NCBI GenBank assembly: GCA_030673735.1
Contig: DAOVIK010000150.1
Location: 1-5,252 of the forward strand
Reading direction: 5' to 3'
From: Anaerolineae bacterium
Lineage (GTDB): Bacteria > Chloroflexota > Anaerolineae > Anaerolineales > E44-bin32
DNA length: 5,252 nt
The notes beneath the pieces are model-generated. The model was not told the DNA's origin and made no database searches. It worked only from the letters and a program-made list of their open reading frames with translations. The translations under genes and the position numbers were made by a program. Positions 1 to 4,713 of the stretch are shown in pieces. Numbering within the stretch: position 1 is the stretch's first letter; every line of letters starts with the position of its first letter.

Positions 1-653
1 AGCTGAATCGAGCATTCGTGACGCACCTGCACTCGGATCACACTGCCGGGTATCCCGACTTGATTCTGACGCCATGGGTTCTGGGTCGGCGAAAGCCTTT
101 GGAGGTGTTCGGTCCTGAAGGGCTTCAAGCAATGACGGATCACATCCTGAAGGCATATGAGGAAGATATCCGAGAGCGGTTGGCAGGATTAGAACCCGCT
201 AATGACACGGGGTATGAGGTACGGGTTAAGGAAGTTGAGCCAGGATACGTATATGAAGATAGAAACGTGAGGGTGGAGGCGTTTGAAGCGAACCATGGTT
301 CTTGGCCGGCATACGGCTACAAATTCCACACACCGGACAGGGTGATCGCCATATCAGGCGATACTGCACCGAGAGAGGGGCTAGAAGAGGCATATCGAGG
401 ATGCGATGTAGTCATCCACGAAGTGTATTCATGTGCGGGGCTGGCGGATCGGGCAATGGAATGGCGAGAGTATCATTCGAGTGTCCACACATCATCAAGA
501 GAGTTGGCTGAGATTGCGTCAGCCGCGAGGCCCGGGTTGTTGATTCTCTATCATCAGCTTTTTAACGGGGTCACAGAGGCCGAGTTGCTGCGGGAAGTTG
601 AAGAGCGATACGATGGCAAGGTGGTTTCTGGGCGTGATCTGGAGACCTACTGA
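1..653 (+). CDS. MBL-fold metallo-hydrolase, RNase Z-like (5' end outside window)
   Basis: This is the C-terminal part of a metallo-beta-lactamase-fold hydrolase, about 217 codons from position 3 to TGA 651-653. The frame is open to the left edge and reads LNRAFVTHLHSDHTAGYPD, so the GTG at 18 is an internal valine and not the start. The metal-binding signature HLHSDH lies at 24-41. Further ligand candidates are the His of ANHG (294-296), the Asp of SGDTAP (360-362) and the His of LILYHQLF (552-554). A VIHEVYS segment follows the SGDTAP motif, as the 'HE' element does in tRNase Z and its relatives. Family members are usually about 300 residues, so roughly 80-100 N-terminal residues should lie upstream. 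The fold and the two-metal hydrolase chemistry are well supported. The substrate (tRNA 3' end or a small ester/sulfate) cannot be told from this fragment. No terminator is seen between it and the next feature. Confidence 0.9.
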   Translation, partial: LNRAFVTHLHSDHTAGYPDLILTPWVLGRRKPLEVFGPEGLQAMTDHILKAYEEDIRERLAGLEPANDTGYEVRVKEVEPGYVYEDRNVRVEAFEANHGSWPAYGYKFHTPDRVIAISGDTAPREGLEEAYRGCDVVIHEVYSCAGLADRAMEWREYHSSVHTSSRELAEIASAARPGLLILYHQLFNGVTEAELLREVEERYDGKVVSGRDLETY

Positions 654-720
654 GGTTGCGCCTGATCAATCGCCCTTGGTAGAGCATCAGGGACAAGCAC
701 TTGGCAAGAGCCCGGCATAG

Positions 721-1281
721 GCTGCCCGACTGGGAACTTTCCTTGTCCGCCGCATACGAAAGGCAGGGAAGGACGCCCGATTTGATGAGATCAAACCCTC
801 CTTCTTCCGCTTTCTCAGCACCTGGACCCTGCAAGGGGTCTGGGTGACCTTCACAATGGCTGCAGCGCTTGCCGCCATCACCTCGAATACGCGGAAGCCA
901 TTGGGCCTGTTTGCGCTGGTTGGCTTCCTGATCTGGGCTTTCGGATTCGCGATCGAAGCCATTGCGGATGCTCAGAAGAGCCACTTCCGGGCGGATCCTG
1001 TGAACAGGGGCAAATTCATCCAGTCAGGCCTGTGGGCCAGGTCCCGCCACCCTAACTACTTCGGCGAGATCGTGCTCTGGATCGGAGTGGCCATCATCGC
1101 CGTTCCCGTCCTGCAAGGCTGGCAATGGGCGACGTTGATTTCCCCAATCTTTGTCGCCCTGCTGCTCAATCTTATCAGTGGCGTACCAATGCTGGAAAAG
1201 AGGGCTGACGAAAAATGGGGCGGGCAAGAGGACTACGAGGCCTACAAAGCGCGCACTCCGGCCCTAATCCCCCGGATATAA
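721..1281 (+). pseudogene. DUF1295 / steroid 5-alpha-reductase-like membrane protein, N-terminus missing
   Basis: The family is a set of multi-span membrane proteins related to isoprenylcysteine methyltransferases and 5-alpha-reductases; most bacterial members have no assigned reaction. The C-terminal signature is clear: IEAIADAQKSHFRADP, then SRHPNYFGE (1042-1068), then SGVPMLEKRADEKWGG and a terminal YKARTPALIPR. An open frame with a start codon begins only at GTG 844. Family-like sequence in the same frame continues upstream, reading AARLGTFLVRRIRKAGKD from 721 and RFDEIKPSFFRF after it, back to an in-frame TAG at 718-720. No ATG, GTG or TTG in this frame occurs between that TAG and 844. 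Relatives usually have about 250 residues with several more transmembrane helices before this point, and none of the three frames of 654-720 encodes such helices. I therefore read it as a 5'-truncated, probably non-functional gene. A product of 145 residues from GTG 844 (AAGGGG about 8 nt upstream) is possible but would lack half the fold. Confidence 0.72.
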
Positions 1282-1308
1282 ATCCCGCCCGCAGATTTGC
1301 ATGCTTCG

Positions 1309-1340
1309 CGGCGATCGGTCGAAAGCCGATCGCCGTTTTT
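1309..1340 (+). terminator. Rho-independent terminator after the DUF1295 gene
   Basis: A perfect 10-bp stem, CGGCGATCGG (1309-1318) with CCGATCGCCG (1326-1335), encloses the 7-nt loop TCGAAAG and is followed directly by TTTTT (1336-1340). It starts 28 nt after the DUF1295 stop codon. There is no A-run on the left side, so it acts only on + strand transcription. It separates the first two genes from the lipoprotein gene, which therefore needs its own promoter. Confidence 0.92.
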
Positions 1341-1430
1341 CATTGGCAACGGGTGATGGTAATCCTGAAGGAGTCTGGCTTTCGTTCACTCTCTTGAGCA
1401 GTCGCAGGGAACCGAATATTGCTCGGGCTC

Positions 1431-1455
1431 AGTTCTGTATCGCTGATACTGAATT
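1431..1455. promoter_or_regulatory. Inverted repeat beside the lipoprotein-gene -10 (candidate operator)
   Basis: The arms AGTTCTGTATC (1431-1441) and GATACTGAATT (1445-1455) are inverted copies that match at 9 of 11 positions around the 3-nt centre GCT. The dyad ends 2 bp before a perfect TATAAT and covers the place where a -35 element would lie. That is a typical repressor or activator position. No regulator gene is visible in the window, so this call rests on symmetry and position only. Confidence 0.35.
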
Positions 1456-1457
1456 CA

Positions 1458-1463
1458 TATAAT
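1458..1463 (+). promoter_or_regulatory. Candidate -10 element (TATAAT) for the lipoprotein gene
   Basis: A perfect TATAAT sits in an AT-rich stretch 82 nt before the chosen start codon and downstream of the terminator at 1309-1340, where a new promoter is required. No good -35 is present: the best candidates are TTCTGT at 1433-1438 (19-bp spacer) and CTGTAT at 1435-1440 (17-bp spacer). Transcription would start near 1470. The weak -35 suggests a regulated promoter, if it is one. Confidence 0.4.
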
Positions 1464-1529
1464 CGAGACACCAATATATCCACCAATTTTGTCATTCCTT
1501 GGGAGTTGGTCCCCTAGCTAGATGGGCAC

Positions 1530-1535
1530 GAGGAG
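1530..1535 (+). promoter_or_regulatory. Ribosome binding site GAGGAG deciding the lipoprotein start
   Basis: GAGGAG lies 4 nt before ATG 1540 and supports that codon over the in-frame ATG at 1522, which has no Shine-Dalgarno sequence at workable distance. Starting at 1540 also gives a compact lipoprotein signal peptide beginning MTKRF. Confidence 0.6.
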
Positions 1536-1539
1536 CGTC

Positions 1540-2877
1540 ATGACTAAACGTTTCCTTCTAAATGGACTGATCCTGGCTTTGCTGATCACCGGGTGCATCC
1601 GGGCGCCCGACGAATTGTCTTGCACTGCTGACATCCCGACTGAAACTGCAACGCAAGAAGAAATCCTGGGGACGACGCAAGAACCTACTCAAGAGGAGAC
1701 GCTAGCCAGCACTCCTACCACCGAACCGCTTGTTTCTCCTTGGCCTACATTCCATGGCAATCTGCAGCATACTGGATTGAGTCCATTCGATACCAGCCAT
1801 GTGACGGGGGTCGAGTTGTGGAGCTTTGAAACGGGAGATGGCATTGAATCCTCCCCCGCCGTTGGAGCGGATGGTGCCATCTACTTCGGTTCGCACGATG
1901 GCTTCTTGTATGCACTGAATCCAGATGGCACAGAAAGATGGCGCTTTGACGCCGGACCCCCAAGCTATGACGAAAGATGGGACGTATCGAAAGCCATCAT
2001 GTCGTCCCCGGCAATTGCTCCTGATGGAACGATCTACGTCAATTCCTCGGCAAATTACCTCTTTGCTATTAATCCCGATGGTACGGAGAAGTGGCGTTTC
2101 TACGTCAAGTGGGGCAGTGATTTCTGGTCTTCTCCTACCGTGGGGCCGGATGGGACCATTTATGTGGGCGCAGCTCGTTCCCAAGATGATCCCGACTATG
2201 ATGGTGGATTGCATGCCATCAATCCTGACGGCTCCGAAAAATGGCTCTTCCCCAACGATTCGGGCGTCACTTCCGCTGCGGCAATTGGGCCGGATGGGAC
2301 CATCTACTTTGGTGGAAATGAACTTAATCCCTCCGGCGAGGGCAACGTTGGAAAGCTCTATGCACTCAATCCAGATGGAACACTGATCTGGGAGTTCACG
2401 ACGGAAAACTGGATGGAATCCTCTCCCGCCGTTGGTCCTGATGGGACGATCTACATCGGATCGGGAAGAGAGAGCAGAGTCTATGCTGTCAATCCGGATG
2501 GAACGGAGAGGTGGCGTTTCGAAGCCGGGGTTGGCGTGAGCGCAGTTCCGGCAATCGGTGCAGACGGGATGATCTATGTCGGGGCTTGGGACTGCAATTT
2601 CTACGCCCTCTATCCGGATGGAACGGAGAAGTGGCGCTATAGAACCCCTGATGCATTTGAGGGCGTGATCTCTTCTGCTGCGATTGGTGCCGACGGGACC
2701 ATTTATGTCGGTTCGAATAGCGGCATCTTCTACGCCTTCGGACCTGATGGAACCGTGAAATGGACATTTGAGACAACAGGCTCGGGAATTGTCACTGCCC
2801 CCGCAATTGGTTCAGATGGAACGATCTACTTTGGCTCCTGGAACCATAGGCTGTATGCTATCGGCGGATCGTTGTAA
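1540..2877 (+). CDS. Lipoprotein with eight-bladed PQQ-like beta-propeller
   Basis: The product is a 445-residue exported lipoprotein. Its signal peptide MTKRFLLNGLILALLITGC ends in the lipobox ITGC, so Cys19 would be lipidated and the protein anchored to the outer face of a membrane. A low-complexity Thr/Glu/Pro/Gln tether follows to about residue 64. The domain then opens with WPTFHGNLQHTG and runs to the C-terminus. Eight repeats of the form SPAVGPDGTIYVGS...LYALNPDGTEKWRF are visible, starting near residues 103, 154, 197, 245, 294, 335, 378 and 419. The strand VELWSFETG before repeat 1 probably closes the ring with the last, short repeat. This is the PQQ-like (BamB/quinoprotein-type) fold. 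I see no dehydrogenase active-site pattern, so a binding or scaffold role outside the membrane is likelier than catalysis, and the ligand is unknown. BamB itself is less likely because of the tether and very regular blades. The gene is probably monocistronic: a terminator precedes it and 141 bp separate it from the next gene. Confidence 0.88.
   Translation: MTKRFLLNGLILALLITGCIRAPDELSCTADIPTETATQEEILGTTQEPTQEETLASTPTTEPLVSPWPTFHGNLQHTGLSPFDTSHVTGVELWSFETGDGIESSPAVGADGAIYFGSHDGFLYALNPDGTERWRFDAGPPSYDERWDVSKAIMSSPAIAPDGTIYVNSSANYLFAINPDGTEKWRFYVKWGSDFWSSPTVGPDGTIYVGAARSQDDPDYDGGLHAINPDGSEKWLFPNDSGVTSAAAIGPDGTIYFGGNELNPSGEGNVGKLYALNPDGTLIWEFTTENWMESSPAVGPDGTIYIGSGRESRVYAVNPDGTERWRFEAGVGVSAVPAIGADGMIYVGAWDCNFYALYPDGTEKWRYRTPDAFEGVISSAAIGADGTIYVGSNSGIFYAFGPDGTVKWTFETTGSGIVTAPAIGSDGTIYFGSWNHRLYAIGGSL
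1846..2868 (+). repeat. Eight tandem propeller-blade repeats within the lipoprotein gene
   Basis: Eight degenerate coding repeats of about 100-150 bp each carry a PDG-x-IY half and an NPDGTE-x-WRF half. Some copies remain close at DNA level. ATCCGGATGGAACGGAGA occurs at 2492-2509 and again at 2612-2629, exactly 120 nt apart, and the match continues for 7 more bases after one mismatch. GGGCCGGATGGGACCAT occurs at 2143-2159 and 2287-2303, 144 nt apart. The longest insertions are in repeats 3 and 4 (acidic and Gly/Ser/Glu loops). Confidence 0.85.
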
Positions 2878-2971
2878 GAAGGCATTTCGTCGCTTAGCCA
2901 GGCTTGCCACTCGAGATAGGCAATATGCAAGGATATCGGCTAGGACGCGCTTCTTGCTGAGCATGCGCAGG

Positions 2972-2991
2972 GCCAATCATGGTAAATTGGC
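2972..2991. promoter_or_regulatory. Inverted repeat upstream of the split-barrel gene
   Basis: GCCAAT (2972-2977) and ATTGGC (2986-2991) are perfect inverted copies separated by 8 nt. They overlap a weak extended -10-like sequence, TGG followed by TAAATT (2980-2988), with no good -35. A second, imperfect palindrome CTGAGCATGCGCAG lies just upstream (2957-2970). The position, 15 nt before the Shine-Dalgarno sequence, fits an operator or a small 5' UTR hairpin. There is no T-run, so it is not a terminator. Confidence 0.3.
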
Positions 2992-3018
2992 ATTACGGCA
3001 GCACTTGGGAGGTTCCCT

Positions 3019-3438
3019 ATGACGAATTCAAAGGAATCGATACTGACCCCGGCCGTCCGCGAGTTTCTTGCCGATCCGCGTATTGCTCGGCTCAGCACAG
3101 TCGGCAAGGACGGCTATCCTCACATCGTGCCCATGCACTTTGCTTGCGTTGAAGAGGAATTGATTTTCGGCTCGGATCGGGATGAGGCCAAGGTGCGAAA
3201 CGCCGAGCGCAATTCAAAGGCGGCAGTCGTAATTGGAGGCAATCCTGAATCGGACTATGCCGGCTACATGATCCAAGGAGACCTTACGGTCGACCCCAAG
3301 CCAGATTCGTCCTTGACTCGGACACTCCTTCTCAGATACGTAGCAGAAGATGAAGTAGATGCACACTTGGCTGAATGGGAATCTTCCGGTTCAGTTCTCT
3401 TGAGGCTCACGCCAAGTACAGTAATCCAAGTTTGGTAG
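3019..3438 (+). CDS. Pyridoxamine 5'-phosphate oxidase superfamily protein (FMN/F420-binding split barrel)
   Basis: This is a 139-residue flavin- or F420-binding split-barrel protein, about the usual length for single-domain members. The start is set by GGGAGG (3007-3012) 6 nt before ATG 3019. The opening helix LTPAVREFLADP leads into the signature strand pair ARLSTVGKDGYPHIVPMHF (residues 23-41), the normal cofactor-contact region of the family. KVRNAERNSKAAVVI (58-72) and GYMIQGDLTV (82-91) follow, with a last strand LRLTPSTVIQVW. Relatives include F420-dependent reductases, haem-degrading and PNPOx-like enzymes. It lacks the extended C-terminal part of true PdxH, so vitamin B6 synthesis is unlikely. 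Cofactor and substrate remain open. It lies 131 bp before the first GyrI-like gene with no clear terminator between, so partial co-transcription is possible. Confidence 0.85.
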   Translation: MTNSKESILTPAVREFLADPRIARLSTVGKDGYPHIVPMHFACVEEELIFGSDRDEAKVRNAERNSKAAVVIGGNPESDYAGYMIQGDLTVDPKPDSSLTRTLLLRYVAEDEVDAHLAEWESSGSVLLRLTPSTVIQVW

Positions 3439-3510
3439 TGGGCTTCCCAGTTCAATCCCAATGAACCGATGGGGTAAGGTGGCAGGATAGACCTTGCTGG
3501 CGATGAAGTG

Positions 3511-3534
3511 TGGCGTGCCGACGCCAATTGTAAT
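3511..3534 (+). promoter_or_regulatory. Hairpin plus -10-like sequence before the first GyrI-like gene
   Basis: TGGCGT (3511-3516) and ACGCCA (3521-3526) form a perfect 6-bp inverted repeat around GCCG. Two bases later comes TGTAAT (3529-3534), one mismatch from the -10 consensus, 36 nt before the start codon at 3570. No -35 is recognisable at 16-18 bp. It could be a weak regulated promoter or chance. The missing T-run argues against a terminator for the preceding gene. Confidence 0.22.
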
Positions 3535-3557
3535 GAGGGTCGATCAATTTGATCCCA

Positions 3558-3564
3558 GGGAGGA
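3558..3564 (+). promoter_or_regulatory. Ribosome binding site GGGAGGA deciding the GTG start at 3570
   Basis: GGGAGGA stands 5 nt before GTG 3570. It lies inside the longer reading frame that would start at TTG 3549, which has no comparable site. The ATG at 3565 is in another frame and stops after nine codons. GTG 3570 is therefore the best start. Confidence 0.75.
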
Positions 3565-3569
3565 ATGAC

Positions 3570-4061
3570 GTGGCTAGGTTCGAAGCGCGAATAGTGAAGC
3601 TTGCGCCCATGAGGGTTGCGAGTGTCCACGCGTACGGCGAGAGCCCGGAGCGGGAGGCTTGGAAGAAGATGGAGACCTGGGCAGGCCCGCGCGGCTTGCT
3701 GGAGGATATCAATGAGAATCCTGTCTTCGGCTTCAACAATCCCAATCCGTCCCCTGATAGCAAAGAGTATGGATATGAGTTCTGGATTGCAATAGGCCCG
3801 CAAATCGAAGCAGAGCCTGGCGTCGAAATGAAACAGATCGAGGGCGGCACCTACGCGGTGGCATCCTGTAACCTCCTTGAGGAGATCAATTCGGATTTCT
3901 TCCAAAAAGAGGGGTACCTCGAATCATGGAAGAAGATCTATGACTGGGCAAAGGAGAAGAAGCTCAAGCAGGCTTCACACCAGGCGCTCGAAAAACCGCA
4001 TGATCCACGAGCGCCGGAGGCGGAATTAATCCTCGATCTCTATCTTCCCATTGAGGATTGA
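3570..4061 (+). CDS. GyrI-like (AraC effector-binding) domain protein, first of two
   Basis: This is a stand-alone GyrI-like / AraC effector-binding domain of 163 residues from GTG 3570. The family fold is a pseudo-symmetric pair of beta-alpha-beta-beta units that makes a small-molecule pocket, and members act as drug or metabolite sensors; a subset hydrolyses cyclopropane-containing toxins. Seen here: the opening strand VKLAPMRVASVHAYGES (9-25), helix AWKKMETWAG, NPVFGFNNPNPSP, the second-unit start YGYEFWIAIGP (68-78), IEGGTYAVASC (90-100), a helix with SWKKIYDWAKEKKLK (119-132) and a C-terminal strand ELILDLYLPIED (152-163). No helix-turn-helix or other DNA-binding region is present, so it is not a transcription factor by itself. 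It lies 83 nt before another, divergent GyrI-like gene on the same strand and is probably transcribed with it. The ligand is unknown. Confidence 0.85.
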   Translation: MARFEARIVKLAPMRVASVHAYGESPEREAWKKMETWAGPRGLLEDINENPVFGFNNPNPSPDSKEYGYEFWIAIGPQIEAEPGVEMKQIEGGTYAVASCNLLEEINSDFFQKEGYLESWKKIYDWAKEKKLKQASHQALEKPHDPRAPEAELILDLYLPIED

Positions 4062-4144
4062 GAGCATCTATCAAGCTGCCAATTGACTCTCATATGGGCA
4101 AGGTTTGAGGCGCGATCTGGTTGTAGAGAAAGGAGTTCGGAGTC

Positions 4145-4594
4145 ATGTTCGTTGGGATCGAAAAGAAGCCTGGCTTCGAAGCCGTAGGGATGAAGTACCG
4201 AGGCAAGAATGAGAAGAACGAGGTTCCCGAGCTCTGGGAGTCCTTTGTGCCCCGCATGGGAGAGGTCAAGAATAGGGCGGATATGGCGGTTTCGTATGGC
4301 GTCATGGATAACTCCGATAGTGAAACCGGGGAGTTCGACTACATCGCCTGCGTTGAAATCGATTCGGGGAAAGACCTGCCGCAAGGGATGGTGAGTGTGA
4401 AGGTGCCGGATCAGACCTACGCAGTCTTTAAAGCCGCCTTGCCCACGATAAAGGAAGCCTTCGGGCAGATTTATGGGGAGTGGTTTCCCGGATCTGGATA
4501 CAAGCGTACTCCTGGTCCCGAATTCGAGTTTTATGGAGAGGAATTCGGAGTCGATCAGACGATATACATCTACATCCCGATCCAAGCCGATTAG
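4145..4594 (+). CDS. GyrI-like effector-binding domain protein, second of two
   Basis: This 149-residue protein is a single GyrI-like domain of a different subfamily from its neighbour. AAAGGAG (4129-4135) lies 9 nt before the ATG. Diagnostic stretches are VGMKYRGKNEKNEVPELW (14-31), FVPRMGEVKNR, YGVMDNSDSETGEFDYIA (51-68), LPQGMVSVKVPDQTYAVF (78-95), LPTIKEAFGQIYGEWFPGS (99-117), GPEFEFYGEEF (124-134) and the closing strand IYIYIPI. These match the type found as the C-terminal half of AraC-family regulators and as free-standing Cass2-like binding proteins. The acidic GPEFEFY segment is the conserved pocket-side element. No DNA-binding domain is attached. Its role is inferred as small-molecule binding, possibly sequestration or hydrolysis. 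It follows the first GyrI-like gene without a terminator. Confidence 0.88.
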   Translation: MFVGIEKKPGFEAVGMKYRGKNEKNEVPELWESFVPRMGEVKNRADMAVSYGVMDNSDSETGEFDYIACVEIDSGKDLPQGMVSVKVPDQTYAVFKAALPTIKEAFGQIYGEWFPGSGYKRTPGPEFEFYGEEFGVDQTIYIYIPIQAD

Positions 4595-4650
4595 TCTGGA
4601 GCCAATCCGAAACCTGAGGTAGGGTTTTCTTGGAGGACTTACTCGATTCG

Positions 4651-4713
4651 ATGCAAAAACCCGATATGAAACATGGATTTGGCTTAGTCGTTCTTTTTGA
4701 GAAGATGTCTTGA
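4651..4713 (+). CDS. Possible 20-residue leader ORF overlapping the zinc-ribbon gene start
   Basis: ATG 4651 opens a 20-codon frame (MQKPDMKHGFGLVVLFEKMS) that stops at TGA 4711-4713. That stop overlaps the TTG start of the next gene as TTGA, an arrangement typical of translational coupling. A good GGAGG (4632-4636) lies upstream, but at a long distance (14 nt). No family is recognised. It may be a chance frame. Confidence 0.22.
   Translation: MQKPDMKHGFGLVVLFEKMS

Larger units (their letters stand above)
1341..1521. other. Intergenic region between terminator and lipoprotein gene
   Basis: I find no supported gene in this 181-bp stretch. It contains the TATAAT and dyad listed separately, a short palindrome CTAGCTAG (1514-1521) and GGGAG at 1500-1504. 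That GGGAG is too far (17 nt) from the ATG at 1522 to serve as its ribosome binding site. The 60-codon frame running through its left half crosses the terminator hairpin and has no family features. Confidence 0.6.

Noticed and set aside
18..20. GTG as start of the MBL-fold gene
   Set aside because: It falls in the middle of the conserved strand leading to HLHSDH, and the frame is open to the window edge, so the true start is outside.
1522..1524. ATG as alternative start of the lipoprotein
   Set aside because: No Shine-Dalgarno sequence at proper distance, while ATG 1540 has GAGGAG and gives a cleaner signal peptide.
1702..2776. Several + and - strand frames inside the lipoprotein gene
   Set aside because: They are by-products of the repeated propeller DNA: their own internal repetition mirrors the blades and they have no family features.
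3450..3466. GTTCA-N7-TGAAC hairpin after the split-barrel stop codon
   Set aside because: Only 5 bp, no following T-run; too weak to call a terminator.
3549..3551. TTG as alternative start of the first GyrI-like gene
   Set aside because: The ribosome binding site GGGAGGA would then lie inside the gene; GTG 3570 fits both the site and the usual N-terminus of the fold.
3264..3905. 213-codon open frame on the - strand
   Set aside because: It spans parts of two well-supported + strand genes and the gap between them, with a composition typical of an antisense shadow.
4083..4088. TTGACT resembling a -35 box before the second GyrI-like gene
   Set aside because: No acceptable -10 hexamer follows at 16-18 bp, and the two GyrI-like genes are more simply read as one transcript.
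4059..4092. Nested inverted repeats TGAGAG...CTCTCA and TCAA...TTGA between the GyrI-like genes
   Set aside because: The loop and bulge are large, the stems short and no T-run follows, so neither a terminator nor an operator is supported.
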